From Eleftheria terrae (GTDB lineage: Bacteria > Pseudomonadota > Gammaproteobacteria > Burkholderiales > Burkholderiaceae_C): DNA of 64,000 bases. The notes below the pieces were generated by a model. The model made no database searches. It was not told where the DNA came from and worked only from the letters and a program-made list of their open reading frames with translations. Made by a program: the position numbers and the translations under genes. The stretch is from contig NZ_CP106952.1 of assembly GCF_030419005.1 (NCBI RefSeq), positions 124,001-188,000 on the forward strand, in the 5' to 3' direction. Within the stretch, counting starts at the first letter, position 1, and every line of letters begins with the position of its first letter. Positions 17,734 to 29,841 of this stretch are shown one piece after another.

Positions 17734-18857
17734 TGACGACGACACCCATGCGCCGGCGCGCCTGGCTGCAGGCCGCACTCGCCGGCCTGGCCGGCGGGCC
17801 GCCGGGCTCGTGGGCCGCCAGCGCGGCGGCGACCGGCAAGCCGCCGCCGGTGCGGCCCGGCGTGGCACTGGCCTTCCCGCGCGACTTCGGTGCGCACCCG
17901 GCCTACCGCACCGAGTGGTGGTACGTGACCGGCCAGCTGCAGGCGCCTGGCGTGCCGCGAGGCTTCGGGTTCCAGATCACCTTCTTCCGCTCGAAGGTGG
18001 ATGTGGCGGCCGGCAACCCGAGCCGGTTCGCGGCCAACCAGCTGGTCTTCGCGCATGGCGCGGTGACCGACCTGCAGGCCGGCCGGCTGCTGCACGACCA
18101 GCGCATCGCCCGCGCCGGCTTCGGCATTGCCGAAGCGGCGGATGGCGACACCGACGTCCGCCTGCATGGCTGGCAGCTGCGCCGCAGCGGCCCCCCGGGA
18201 CAGAGCCGCTACGAGGGCCGGATCGAATCCCGCGACTTCGCGTTGCAGCTCGACCTGCGCGAGACCCAACCCCTGCTGCTGCAGGGCTCGGCCGGCTATT
18301 CCCGCAAGGGCCCCCTGCCGCAGCAGGCGAGCTACTACTACTCGCAGCCCCACCTGGCGGTGCAGGGGCGCCTGCGCGCCGGCGGCCGCTGGCACGAGGT
18401 GACCGGCCGCGCCTGGCTCGACCATGAATGGAGCCAGGAGCTGCTGGACAAGAGCGCCAATGGCTGGGACTGGATCGGCATGAACCTGGATGACGGCAGC
18501 GCGCTCAGCGCCTTCCGGCTGCGGCGCGCCGACGGCAGCAGCCTGTGGGCCGGTGGCAGCTGGCGCCCGCCCGGCGGGGAGGCGCGCAGCTTCGCGGCCG
18601 ACGAGGTGCGGCTGCTGCCCGGCCGCCGCTGGACCAGCCCGGCCACCCGCGCCAGTTATCCGGTGGCCTGGACGCTGGAGACACCGGCTGGGCGGTTTGG
18701 CGTGCAGGCGCTGCTGGACGCCCAGGAGCTCGACAGCCGCGCCTCCACCGGCGCGATCTACTGGGAAGGCCTGAGCGACCTGGTCGATGCCAGCGGCCGC
18801 CGGCTGGGCAGCGGCTACCTGGAGATGACCGGCTACGCCGACCGGCTGGCACTCTGA
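17733..18857 (+). CDS. AttH/CrtC-like lipocalin-domain protein, Tat-exported
   Basis: 374 residues, overlapping the permease stop by one base (TGATG). The N-terminus has a twin-arginine-like signal (MRRRAWLQAALAGLAGG). The body matches the CrtC/AttH fold: YRTEWWYVTGQL near residue 60, FGFQITFFRSK, then RAWLDHEWSQELLDKSANGWDWIGMNLDDG, the most conserved stretch of the family. Carotenoid hydratases and the AttH protein of Vibrio share this fold; the permease context favours an AttH-like role in a transporter system over carotenoid chemistry. No carotenoid genes are nearby. Confidence 0.86.
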   Translation: MTTTPMRRRAWLQAALAGLAGGPPGSWAASAAATGKPPPVRPGVALAFPRDFGAHPAYRTEWWYVTGQLQAPGVPRGFGFQITFFRSKVDVAAGNPSRFAANQLVFAHGAVTDLQAGRLLHDQRIARAGFGIAEAADGDTDVRLHGWQLRRSGPPGQSRYEGRIESRDFALQLDLRETQPLLLQGSAGYSRKGPLPQQASYYYSQPHLAVQGRLRAGGRWHEVTGRAWLDHEWSQELLDKSANGWDWIGMNLDDGSALSAFRLRRADGSSLWAGGSWRPPGGEARSFAADEVRLLPGRRWTSPATRASYPVAWTLETPAGRFGVQALLDAQELDSRASTGAIYWEGLSDLVDASGRRLGSGYLEMTGYADRLAL

Positions 18858-18942
18858 GCTGCCGGCGGGCGGCGGCCGCCGCCGGCGCTTGGCGGCGGCG
18901 CCTGCCCGCCCGCACCGCGCCGGCCGTTCCCGGCGGCCGGCC

Positions 18943-20514
18943 TCAGTGGGCGCCGCCGGCGTCTGCCGCCGCGGTGCCCTTGCGCGGCCGCGTCATCCAC
19001 ACCATGGCGATCAGCGCCACGAACAGGAAGGCGGAGGCCAGGAAGATGTCGTCGGCCGCCCGCGTGAAGGCCTGCTGGTCCATCAAGCGGTTGATCTGGG
19101 CGGCGGCCTGCTCGGGGCTCAGGCCGGCGGCGGCGAGCTTGCTCATGGCCTCCTGCATCACCGGGTCGGTCGCCGGCAGGCGTTCGGCCAGGTGGGTGTG
19201 GTGCAGCGCCGCCCGGTTCTCCCACAAGGTGGTGGACAGCGAGGTGCCCATCGCGCCAGCCGTGATCCGCACGAAGTTGCTGAGCCCCGAGGCAGCCGGG
19301 ATGCGGTCCGGCGACAGTCCCGACAACACGATGGTGTTGAGCGGGATGAAGAAGAACGCCATGGCCGCGCCCTGCATCAGCGTGGGCACCAGGATGGTGT
19401 TGAGGTCGGCCTGTGGCGTGAAATGCGAGCGCATCCACAGCACCAGGCCGAAACCCAGGAACGCCACCGTGGCGAGCCAGCGCGCATCGAGCCGCGCCAC
19501 GTTCTTGCCGACGATGGGCGTCAGCAGGATGGCCAACAGGCCCACCGGCGCCAGCGCCATGCCGGCCGCCGTCGCGGTATAGCCCATGTACTGCTGCAGC
19601 CACAGCGGCAGCAGCACCACGTTGCCGAAGAACAGGCCGTAGCCGACCGCGAGCGTGAGCGAGCCGAGCGTGAAGTTGCGGCCGGCGAACAGCCGCAGGT
19701 CCACGATCGGGTGTTCCTCGGTCAGCTCCCAGGCCAGGAAGACCGCCAGGCCCACCACCGCCACCACCGCAAAGGCGATGATCTCGTTCGAGTGGAACCA
19801 GTCCAGCTCCTTGCCCTTGTCGAGCATCATCTGCAGGGCGCCCACCCACAGCACCAGCAGCGCGATGCCGATGCCGTCCACCGGCAGCGTGCGCCGCGGC
19901 GTCTCACGCTTGGCGTAGATGCTCCAGGTGACGCCGGCCGCCAGCAGGCCCACCGGCACGTTGATGTAGAAAATCCAGGGCCAGGACATGTTGTCGGTGA
20001 TCCAGCCGCCCAGCAGCGGGCCCATGACGGGTGCCACCAGGGTCGTCATGGCCCACATGCCGAGCGCGCTGCCGGCCTTGGACTTGGGATAGCTCGACAG
20101 CAGCAGCGTCTGCGACAGCGGGATCATCGGCCCGGCCACCAGGCCCTGCACCACGCGGAAGGCAATCAGCATCTCCAGCGTCGGGGCGAAGCCGCACAGC
20201 CACGATGCCAGCACGAACAGCAGCACGCTCACGGTGAACAGGCGCACCGCGCCGAAGCGCTGCGTCAGCCAGCCGGTCAGCGGTACCGAGATGGCGTTGG
20301 CCACGCCGAAGCTCGTGATCACCCAGGTGCCTTGCGTCGGGCTCACGCCCAGGTCGCCGGCAATCGCCGGCAGGGACACGTTGGCGATGGACGAGTCGAG
20401 CACGTTCATGAAGGTCGCCAGCGACAGCGCCAGCGTGCCGAGCACGAGCGAGCCGCCCTGCAGGGGCGGCGGCGGGACATAGCCCGCGGAAGACGATGCA
20501 GCGGGTGCACTCAT
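18943..20514 (-). CDS. emrB: DHA2-family MFS drug efflux permease, EmrB type
   Basis: 523 residues with about 14 predicted transmembrane helices, the count expected for the DHA2 family. The family motifs are present: LDSSIANVSLPAIAGDLG in helix 1, WVITSFGVANAISVPLTGWL in helix 2, and FRVVQGLVAGPMIPLSQTLL in the motif C region. It would export drugs by proton antiport through the EmrA adaptor and the outer-membrane channel encoded just upstream. It is the last gene of the marR-nodT-emrA-emrB unit, 14 bases after emrA. Confidence 0.93.
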   Translation of the reverse strand: MSAPAASSSAGYVPPPPLQGGSLVLGTLALSLATFMNVLDSSIANVSLPAIAGDLGVSPTQGTWVITSFGVANAISVPLTGWLTQRFGAVRLFTVSVLLFVLASWLCGFAPTLEMLIAFRVVQGLVAGPMIPLSQTLLLSSYPKSKAGSALGMWAMTTLVAPVMGPLLGGWITDNMSWPWIFYINVPVGLLAAGVTWSIYAKRETPRRTLPVDGIGIALLVLWVGALQMMLDKGKELDWFHSNEIIAFAVVAVVGLAVFLAWELTEEHPIVDLRLFAGRNFTLGSLTLAVGYGLFFGNVVLLPLWLQQYMGYTATAAGMALAPVGLLAILLTPIVGKNVARLDARWLATVAFLGFGLVLWMRSHFTPQADLNTILVPTLMQGAAMAFFFIPLNTIVLSGLSPDRIPAASGLSNFVRITAGAMGTSLSTTLWENRAALHHTHLAERLPATDPVMQEAMSKLAAAGLSPEQAAAQINRLMDQQAFTRAADDIFLASAFLFVALIAMVWMTRPRKGTAAADAGGAH

Positions 20515-20528
20515 GGCAGGGGCGGCTT

Positions 20529-21836
20529 TCAGGAATGGCTGGCGCTGGCAGCGCGGGCCTGTGCCTCGGCCCCGTGCGCACCGCCACGCACGGCCTGGCG
20601 GCCGGCGGTCCGGCCGTTGCGGCCGAGGTGGCTGGCGATGATCTTCTTCACCTCGGCGTCGGCGTCATGGTTCACGCGGTCGAACACCGCGGTCTGCGCC
20701 ACCGGCTCACGCCGCGGCGCATCGGCCAGCGTCTTGCCGCCCTGCTCGGTCACGTCGACACGGGCCTCCATCGACAGGCCCACACGCAACGGGTGGGCCT
20801 CCAGCTCCCGGGGGTCCAGCCCGATGCGCACCGGCACGCGTTGCACGATCTTGATCCAGTTGCCGGTCGCGTTCTGCGCCGGCAGCAGCGAGAAGGCAGC
20901 GCCGGTGCCGGCCCCCAGTCCTTCCACCTTGCCGTGGTACTCGACCTTGTTGCCGTAGACGTCGGCCGTCAGCGTCACCGGCTGGCCGATGCGCAGGCGC
21001 TGCAGCTGGCTTTCCTTGAAGTTGGCATCGACCCACACCTGCTTGAGCGGGATGATGGACATCAGCGGCGCACCGGCCTGCACCCGCTGCCCCACCTGCA
21101 CGCTGCGCCGCGCCACATAGCCTTCCACCGGCGCCGGCAGCTCGGCCCGCTTGAGCGCCAGGTAGGCCTCGCGCACCCGGGCCGACGCGCGCTGCACGTT
21201 CGGATGCTGCTCGACGGTGGTGCCTTCGGTCAGTGACTCGTTCGAGCCCAGCTGCTGGCGCGCCGCGGCGACGGCCGACTCGGCCGCCGCCACCGCGCTG
21301 CGGGCGGCGGCCAGCTGGGTGTTGGCATGGTTGAACTCTTCCTTGCCCACCGCACCGGTGGCCACCAGCGGCGTGCGGCGGTTGACATCGTCCTGCGCCC
21401 GGGCCAGTTCGCTGCGGGCCCGCGCCAGGTCGGCCTCGCGCAGCGCGATCTGCGACTGCAGCGCGCCGTTGTTGGCGAACAGCACCCGCACCTCGCGCAC
21501 CGTCTGGGCCAGCTGGGCCTCGGCCTGCTCCAGCGCCACCCGGGCATCGGCCGGGTCGAGCCGCACCAGGGTCTGGCCGGCCTTCACATAGTCGGTGTCA
21601 TCGGCCTCGATGGCCAGCACGGTGCCGCCGACCTGCGGCGTGATCTGCACCACATGCCCTTGCACATAGGCGTTGTCGGTGGTCTCGCTCTGGCCGGCGA
21701 ACAGCAGGTGCCAGGCGGTGTAGCCGCCGCCCACCAGCAACACGGCGGCGGCGATCAGGGTCAGCGACTTCTTGCGCCGCGCCTTGCGGGTGGCGTTGAT
21801 GTCATCGGCGGCGGGGGTGGCGTTCTGGGTGCTCAT
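20529..21836 (-). CDS. emrA: HlyD/EmrA-type periplasmic adaptor subunit
   Basis: 435 residues. An N-terminal cytoplasmic stub (ARRKKSLTLIAAAVLLVGG) leads into one transmembrane helix, then the HlyD barrel-sandwich parts VVQITPQVGGTVLAIEADDTDYV and SVQVGQRVQAGAPLMSIIPL, flanking a long coiled-coil hairpin (about 105-215). It bridges the EmrB permease and the outer-membrane factor. The C-terminal 40 residues after the barrel are unusually polar and histidine/alanine rich. It sits in the same leftward operon, 30 bases after the outer-membrane gene. Confidence 0.93.
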   Translation of the reverse strand: MSTQNATPAADDINATRKARRKKSLTLIAAAVLLVGGGYTAWHLLFAGQSETTDNAYVQGHVVQITPQVGGTVLAIEADDTDYVKAGQTLVRLDPADARVALEQAEAQLAQTVREVRVLFANNGALQSQIALREADLARARSELARAQDDVNRRTPLVATGAVGKEEFNHANTQLAAARSAVAAAESAVAAARQQLGSNESLTEGTTVEQHPNVQRASARVREAYLALKRAELPAPVEGYVARRSVQVGQRVQAGAPLMSIIPLKQVWVDANFKESQLQRLRIGQPVTLTADVYGNKVEYHGKVEGLGAGTGAAFSLLPAQNATGNWIKIVQRVPVRIGLDPRELEAHPLRVGLSMEARVDVTEQGGKTLADAPRREPVAQTAVFDRVNHDADAEVKKIIASHLGRNGRTAGRQAVRGGAHGAEAQARAASASHS

Positions 21837-21866
21837 GGCTTGCTCTTGTCTTGCGGGTGTTCAGGT

Positions 21867-23330
21867 TCAACGCTGCGCAGCGGCCAGCGGTGCGGCGGAG
21901 GCGGACTCGGCTGCGTAGCCGCCACCGAGCGCCCGCATCAGGCCCACCTGGGTGTCGAGGGCGCGGGCTTTCAGGTCGGTGGACTGGCGGCGCTGCGCCA
22001 GCACATGGGTCTCGGCGCTCAGCACGGTGAGGTAGCTGCCCAGGCCGGCCCGGTAGCGCTGCAGGGCCAGGTCGTAGGCGCTCTCGGCGGCGGCCGCCGC
22101 CGCCTGCTGCTCGCGCTGCTGGCGCAGCACCGAGCGGGCCGAGGCCAGCTGGTCGGCAACATCGTGCACGGCGTCCAGCACGGCGGCGTTGTAGCTGCCG
22201 ACCGCGGCATCCAGGTCAGCCGTCTTGCCGCGCAGGCCGGCCCTCAGGCGGCCGCTGTCGAAGATCGGCAGGCGGATGGCCGGACCGACCCCATACTGCT
22301 GGCTGCCGCTTTCCAGCAGCCGGTCCAGCCCGATGGACGACAGCCCCACGAAGGCCGCCAGGTTGATGTTCGGATAAAACTGCGCCTTGGCCGACGCAAC
22401 GTCGCGCGTGGCCGCCTCGACGCGCCAGCGGGCCGCCTCGACATCGGCGCGCCGGCCCAGCAGGTCGGCCGGCAGCTCCTGCGGCAGCGGCATCAGGCTG
22501 GCCGCCTGCAGCCGGGGGTGCAGCCCGGCCAGCGCGGCCGGCGGCTGGGCGGTGAGCGCGGCCAGGGCATTGCGCGCCAGCGTGATCTGTTCGTCCAGCG
22601 CTTCGAGCTGAGCCCGCGTCTCGGGCACCGCCCCTTCGCCCTGGCGCAGCTCCACGTTGGTGTCCAGGCCGGCTCGCACGCGCTGGCTGATCAGGCCCAG
22701 CAGTTCCTGGCGCTGGGCCAGCGAGCGGGCCGCCACCTCGCGTTGCTCGATCAAGCGGCCGAGCTGGAAGTAACCGCGGGCCACATTGGCCGACAGCAGC
22801 ACGCGGGCCGCCTCCACATCAGCGGCCGCTGCGCGCTCCGCGCCCAGGGCCGCATGCAACGCCGCCGCATGACGGCCGAAGAAGTCCAGCTCCCAGCTGG
22901 CGCCCAGCTGCAAGGTGGCCGTGGTGGCCATCGAGCCGGCCATCGGCTTCGGCACCATGCCGTTCTCGGTGTATCGCTGGCGGGTGGCGTCGAAGCTGCC
23001 GTTCACCTGCAGCCCACCGGCGGCGTCGGCCAGGCCGGCCGCGGCGGTGGCGCGCTGCAGCCGGGCCTGCGCCACCTGCAGGTTGGGGTGGTCGTGCAGC
23101 GCGCGGTCCACCAGCGCATCCAGCGCCGGATCGCCGAAGCCGCGCCACCACTGCACCGGCACGGCGGCCGCGGCGGGTTGCGCGTCGCCGGCCGGAACTC
23201 CGGCCGCAGCAGGGGCCAGCGCCCGGGCCTGCGGCTCGATGCCCGAGTAGCTTGCGCAGCCGGCCAGCACCAGGGCAGCCAGCAAGACAGTGCCAGCGCG
23301 ATGTCCAAGGTGGGGAATCAAGACCTTCAT
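21867..23330 (-). CDS. NodT-family outer-membrane efflux lipoprotein
   Basis: 487 residues from the ATG at 23330. The signal peptide ends in the lipobox VLAGCAS, so the protein is lipid-anchored in the outer membrane. Two OEP (TolC-like) repeats with long helices follow. WWRGFGDPALDALV and ARWRVEAATRDVASAKAQFYPNINL are hallmark sequences of the RND/MFS outer-membrane factor (NodT/OprM) family. It forms the exit duct for the EmrAB pump. One copy of the MarR-type operator lies 25 bases upstream of its start, so it can be repressed separately from the marR promoter. Confidence 0.92.
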   Translation of the reverse strand: MKVLIPHLGHRAGTVLLAALVLAGCASYSGIEPQARALAPAAAGVPAGDAQPAAAAVPVQWWRGFGDPALDALVDRALHDHPNLQVAQARLQRATAAAGLADAAGGLQVNGSFDATRQRYTENGMVPKPMAGSMATTATLQLGASWELDFFGRHAAALHAALGAERAAAADVEAARVLLSANVARGYFQLGRLIEQREVAARSLAQRQELLGLISQRVRAGLDTNVELRQGEGAVPETRAQLEALDEQITLARNALAALTAQPPAALAGLHPRLQAASLMPLPQELPADLLGRRADVEAARWRVEAATRDVASAKAQFYPNINLAAFVGLSSIGLDRLLESGSQQYGVGPAIRLPIFDSGRLRAGLRGKTADLDAAVGSYNAAVLDAVHDVADQLASARSVLRQQREQQAAAAAAESAYDLALQRYRAGLGSYLTVLSAETHVLAQRRQSTDLKARALDTQVGLMRALGGGYAAESASAAPLAAAQR

Positions 23331-23354
23331 CGTCGAACCTTGCTCCAGCTGTAT

Positions 23355-23366
23355 TTGCCTAGGCAA
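23355..23366. promoter_or_regulatory. MarR-type operator TTGCCTAGGCAA, copy 1
   Basis: A perfect 12-base palindrome between the marR stop and the start of the outer-membrane efflux gene. The flank on its right is unusually A/T-rich for this genome (AACAATAAAACTAAAA), fitting a promoter read leftward. It is identical to the palindrome in front of marR, so it is very likely a second binding site for the same repressor. Confidence 0.8.
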
Positions 23367-23417
23367 CAATAAAACTAAAAAAAATCGGGTGCAGGTCACC
23401 CGGCTTGTGGCGGCCGT

Positions 23418-23903
23418 TCATTCTTCGGCGTCGCGCAGCGCTTCGCCGTTGGCGATCATGCGGCGCAGGTAGCTTTTCAGCGTCTGCCACTCCGCCTCGG
23501 AGAACCCGGCCAGGTAGTGGTTCAGGATGTCCGAGAGCACCCCCGGCACCTGGTCGGCCAGGCGCTGCCCCTCCGGGGTCAACTCGATCTGCACGACCCG
23601 GCGGTCCTCGGTGGAGCGCACGCGCCGGCACAGGTCCTTGGCCTCCAGACGGTCGAGCAGGCGCGTCATGGCGCCGGTGTCGGTCTGGGTCTGGCGGGCC
23701 AGCTCGGCCACCGTGGTGGCCTCGCAGGCGCGGATCTTGTACAGCGGCGACCACTGTGCATGCGTCAGCCCGTGTGGCGACAGCTTGCGGTCGACCGCCT
23801 GGCCGATCAGGCCGATGACCCGGCGCATCAGGTAGCCGACGCTTTCGTCCGCCGTGTAACCCTCGGCTTGGTAGAACTCGGCAGGAACAGGAGCTTGCGA
23901 CAT
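23418..23903 (-). CDS. MarR-family transcriptional repressor of the efflux operon
   Basis: 161 residues. The winged helix-turn-helix is seen in ACEATTVAELARQTQTDTGAMTRLLDRLEAKDL followed by the wing VRSTEDRRVVQIELTPEG. It heads a leftward operon with the outer-membrane, adaptor and permease genes of a multidrug pump, the usual EmrR-like arrangement in which a phenolic or drug ligand relieves repression. A perfect palindrome sits inside its own promoter, pointing to autorepression. The promoter's -10 box ends seven bases before the ATG, so the mRNA is probably leaderless; no ribosome site is visible. Confidence 0.92.
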   Translation of the reverse strand: MSQAPVPAEFYQAEGYTADESVGYLMRRVIGLIGQAVDRKLSPHGLTHAQWSPLYKIRACEATTVAELARQTQTDTGAMTRLLDRLEAKDLCRRVRSTEDRRVVQIELTPEGQRLADQVPGVLSDILNHYLAGFSEAEWQTLKSYLRRMIANGEALRDAEE

Positions 23904-23910
23904 GGGAGGG

Positions 23911-23939
23911 ATATTACTTGCCTAGGCAACTGTTGTCAA
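23911..23939 (-). promoter_or_regulatory. Sigma-70 promoter of marR
   Basis: On the minus strand, TTGACA (23939-23934) is followed after exactly 17 bases by TAATAT (23916-23911), close to the ideal consensus. The operator palindrome fills most of the spacer, so a bound repressor would block RNA polymerase directly. The predicted transcription start falls at or next to the A of the marR ATG at 23903. Confidence 0.8.
23918..23929. promoter_or_regulatory. MarR-type operator TTGCCTAGGCAA, copy 2
   Basis: A perfect 12-base palindrome, identical to the copy at 23355-23366, placed between the -35 and -10 boxes of the marR promoter. It is also only about 70 bases from the start of the divergent ABC exporter gene, which might be affected too. 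Confidence 0.85.
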
Positions 23940-23997
23940 GGCAGACGTATCGGCGGCAGCTGGCACCCCTGGCCGGCACCTCCCCTACACTGCCGCG

Positions 23998-25833
<1,836 letters not shown>

Positions 25834-25958
25834 CGCCGCGACGCGGCTGCCGCTGTCCGCCGGGGCGGTGCCCAGGGGGTACCTGGCCGCCCCGCGGCGC
25901 AAGATCGTCGCCCGGCGGATAATCCGCCCCCTGACCCTTCTTTTCCCCGCCCTGTCCC

Positions 25959-26780
25959 ATGTCCGCCGTCCCTGCCCGCCCGGTCCGCTCCCAGTACGAA
26001 GACTTCATGCGCCATGTCTATACGCATGGCACGCCCAAGACCGACCGCACCGGCACCGGCACGCGCAGCGTCTTCGGGCACCAGATGCGCTTCGACCTCA
26101 ACGAAGGTTTTCCGGCGGTCACCACCAAGAAGCTGCACCTGAAGTCCATCGTGTACGAGTTGCTCTGGTTCCTCCGCGGCGACAGCAATGTCCGGTGGTT
26201 GCAGCAGCACGGCGTCAGCATTTGGGACGAATGGGCCCGCGAAGACGGCGACCTCGGGCCTGTCTACGGCGTGCAATGGCGCTCCTGGCCAACGCCCGAC
26301 GGCGGCCACATCGACCAGATCGCCGAGGTCGTGCAGACGCTCAAGACCAACCCGGACTCGCGCCGCATCCTGGTCAGCGCCTGGAACGTCGCCGAGTTGT
26401 CGAAGATGGCGCTGATGCCCTGCCACGCGCTGTTCCAGTTCTACGTGGCGGACGGCCGGCTCAGCTGCCAGCTGTACCAACGCAGCGCCGACATCTTCCT
26501 CGGCGTGCCCTTCAACATCGCCAGCTATGCGCTGCTCACCCACATGGTGGCCCAGCAATGCGACCTGGCGGTGGGCGACTTCATCTGGACGGGCGGTGAT
26601 TGCCACATCTACAACAATCACTTCGAGCAGGTGGAGTTGCAGCTGTCGCGCGAGCCTTTTCCCTATCCGGTGCTGTCCATCAAGCGCCGGCCGGCCTCAC
26701 TGTTCGAGTACGCCTGGGAGGACTTCGAATTGCTCGACTACCAGCACCATCCGCACATCAAGGCCCCGGTGGCTGTGTGA
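25959..26780 (+). CDS. thyA: Thymidylate synthase
   Basis: 273 residues, slightly longer than the 264 of E. coli. The catalytic cysteine is in [39 protein letters not shown] and [19 protein letters not shown] are further signatures. It methylates dUMP to dTMP using methylenetetrahydrofolate, which becomes dihydrofolate. The next gene, folA, regenerates tetrahydrofolate, so the pair covers the thymidylate cycle. A GGCGGATAATCCGCC stretch upstream holds a possible -10-like element. Confidence 0.97.
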   Translation: MSAVPARPVRSQYEDFMRHVYTHGTPKTDRTGTGTRSVFGHQMRFDLNEGFPAVTTKKLHLKSIVYELLWFLRGDSNVRWLQQHGVSIWDEWAREDGDLGPVYGVQWRSWPTPDGGHIDQIAEVVQTLKTNPDSRRILVSAWNVAELSKMALMPCHALFQFYVADGRLSCQLYQRSADIFLGVPFNIASYALLTHMVAQQCDLAVGDFIWTGGDCHIYNNHFEQVELQLSREPFPYPVLSIKRRPASLFEYAWEDFELLDYQHHPHIKAPVAV

Positions 26781-26914
26781 GCCCTCGGCGCGCGGGCCGG
26801 CCGGGCGGCACCACCGGCCGCGCGACTGGCACGCTGCCTGCCCGTCTGATCCGCGCGGCGCCCCGCCGCGCCCCGCCTTCCAAACCCTAGCGGCGCCCGC
26901 GCCACCATACCAAC

Positions 26915-27427
26915 ATGAGCCTGCCCGACCTGCCTGACCTGAGCATCATTGCCGCCGTCGCGCGCAATGGGGTGATCGGCCGCGACAACGCCCTCATCTG
27001 GCACCTGCCGGAAGACCTGCAGCACTTCAAGCGCACCACCCTGGGCTGTCCGGTGCTGATGGGCCGCAAGACCTTCGAGTCGATCGGCCGGCCGCTGCCC
27101 GGCCGCCGCAATGTGGTGCTGACGCGCGACCTGCACTGGACCGCCCCGGGCGTGGAGGAGGCACCGTCGCTGCAGGCCGCGCTGGAGCTGCTCAAGCACG
27201 CCAGCAAGGTGTTCGTCATCGGCGGCGCCCACGTCTACGCCGAAGCCCTGCCCCTGGTGGACGAGCTCGTGCTGACGGAAATCGACGCTGATTTCGAAGG
27301 CGACACCTACTTCCCCGACTGGGACCGCAATGCCTTCGTCGAGGTGTCGCGCGAGACGCACCGCTCGGCCGAGGGCTGGGACTACCACTTCGTCACCTAC
27401 CACCGCAAACCCGCCGCTGCCGCATGA
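26915..27427 (+). CDS. folA: Dihydrofolate reductase
   Basis: 170 residues, usual for bacterial DHFR. Family features are IIAAVARNGVIGRDNALIWHLPEDLQ (the conserved acidic residue in the LPEDL region), GRKTFESIGRPLPGR for NADPH binding, and FVIGGAHVYAEALPL. It reduces dihydrofolate produced by the neighbouring thymidylate synthase and is the target of trimethoprim. The stop overlaps the ATG of the exonuclease gene (ATGA). Confidence 0.97.
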   Translation: MSLPDLPDLSIIAAVARNGVIGRDNALIWHLPEDLQHFKRTTLGCPVLMGRKTFESIGRPLPGRRNVVLTRDLHWTAPGVEEAPSLQAALELLKHASKVFVIGGAHVYAEALPLVDELVLTEIDADFEGDTYFPDWDRNAFVEVSRETHRSAEGWDYHFVTYHRKPAAAA

Positions 27428-28191
27428 AGATCGCCACCTGGAACGTCAACTCCCTGGCGGTGCGCCTGCCCCAGCTGCTGGCTTGGCTCGGCGAGCACCA
27501 GCCCGAGGTGGTGGTGCTGCAGGAAACCAAGCTCACCGACGACAAGTTTCCGCTGGCCGAGCTGGCCGAGGCGGGCTACCTGGCGCAGTGCTTCGGGCAG
27601 AAGACCTACAACGGTGTGGCGCTGCTCAGCCGCGAGCCGGCGTCCGACATCGTCAAGAACATTCCCGGCTTCGACGACCCGCAGGCGCGGGTGATCGCCG
27701 GCACGGTGGGCGAGCTGCGGGTGATCGGCGCCTACTTTCCCAACGGCCAGGCGCCAGGCAGCGAGAAATTCGACTACAAGATGCGCTGGCTGGACGCCCT
27801 GCGCGAATGGGTGCGTGGCGAGCTGGTGCGCTACCCGCGGCTGCTGCTGCTGGGCGACTACAACATCGCACCGGAAGACCGGGATGTCCATGACCCGGTG
27901 GCGTGGGCCGGCCAGATCCATTGCACACCGGAAGAACGAGCCCATTTCCGCCAGCTGCTGGCGCTGGGCCTGCACGACGCCTTCCGGCTGTTCGAGCAGC
28001 CGCCCAAGCTGTGGTCATGGTGGGACTACCGCAACCTCGCCTTCCGCAGGAACCAGGGCCTGCGCATCGACCACATCCTGGTCAGCGAGCCGCTGCGCCC
28101 GCAGGTGAGCGCCTGCGAGATCGACAAGCTGCCGCGCAAGAACGAGCGCCCCAGCGACCATGCGCCCGTGGTGGTGACGCTGCAGCCCTGA
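27424..28191 (+). CDS. xth: Exodeoxyribonuclease III (AP endonuclease family)
   Basis: 255 residues, overlapping folA by four bases. Motifs of the ExoIII/AP-endonuclease superfamily are complete: KIATWNVNSLAVRL, VVLQETKLTDD (metal-binding Glu), LLLGDYNIAPEDRDVHDP, FRRNQGLRIDHILVS and the final SDHAPVVV with the catalytic Asp-His. It removes nucleotides from DNA ends and cuts at abasic sites in base-excision repair. Linkage to thyA and folA makes sense, because uracil in DNA arises when thymidylate is short. Confidence 0.94.
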   Translation: MKIATWNVNSLAVRLPQLLAWLGEHQPEVVVLQETKLTDDKFPLAELAEAGYLAQCFGQKTYNGVALLSREPASDIVKNIPGFDDPQARVIAGTVGELRVIGAYFPNGQAPGSEKFDYKMRWLDALREWVRGELVRYPRLLLLGDYNIAPEDRDVHDPVAWAGQIHCTPEERAHFRQLLALGLHDAFRLFEQPPKLWSWWDYRNLAFRRNQGLRIDHILVSEPLRPQVSACEIDKLPRKNERPSDHAPVVVTLQP

Positions 28192-28242
28192 GCCGGCCGA
28201 TCGGCCGTGCTCGGGCAGGCTGCAACCAGCGGCCCGCGCCGC

Positions 28243-29778
<1,536 letters not shown>

Positions 29779-29841
29779 GCGCCGCCTGTGGTCCTTGTCT
29801 TCGGGCACCCCGCCCGCCGCCCGACCCGGCAAGGCGCAGGA

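Noticed and set aside
17733..18857. Carotenoid 1,2-hydratase (CrtC) as a photosynthesis-linked enzyme
   Set aside because: The fold is shared, but no carotenoid or photosynthesis genes are near. Coupling to an FtsX-type permease fits the AttH type better.
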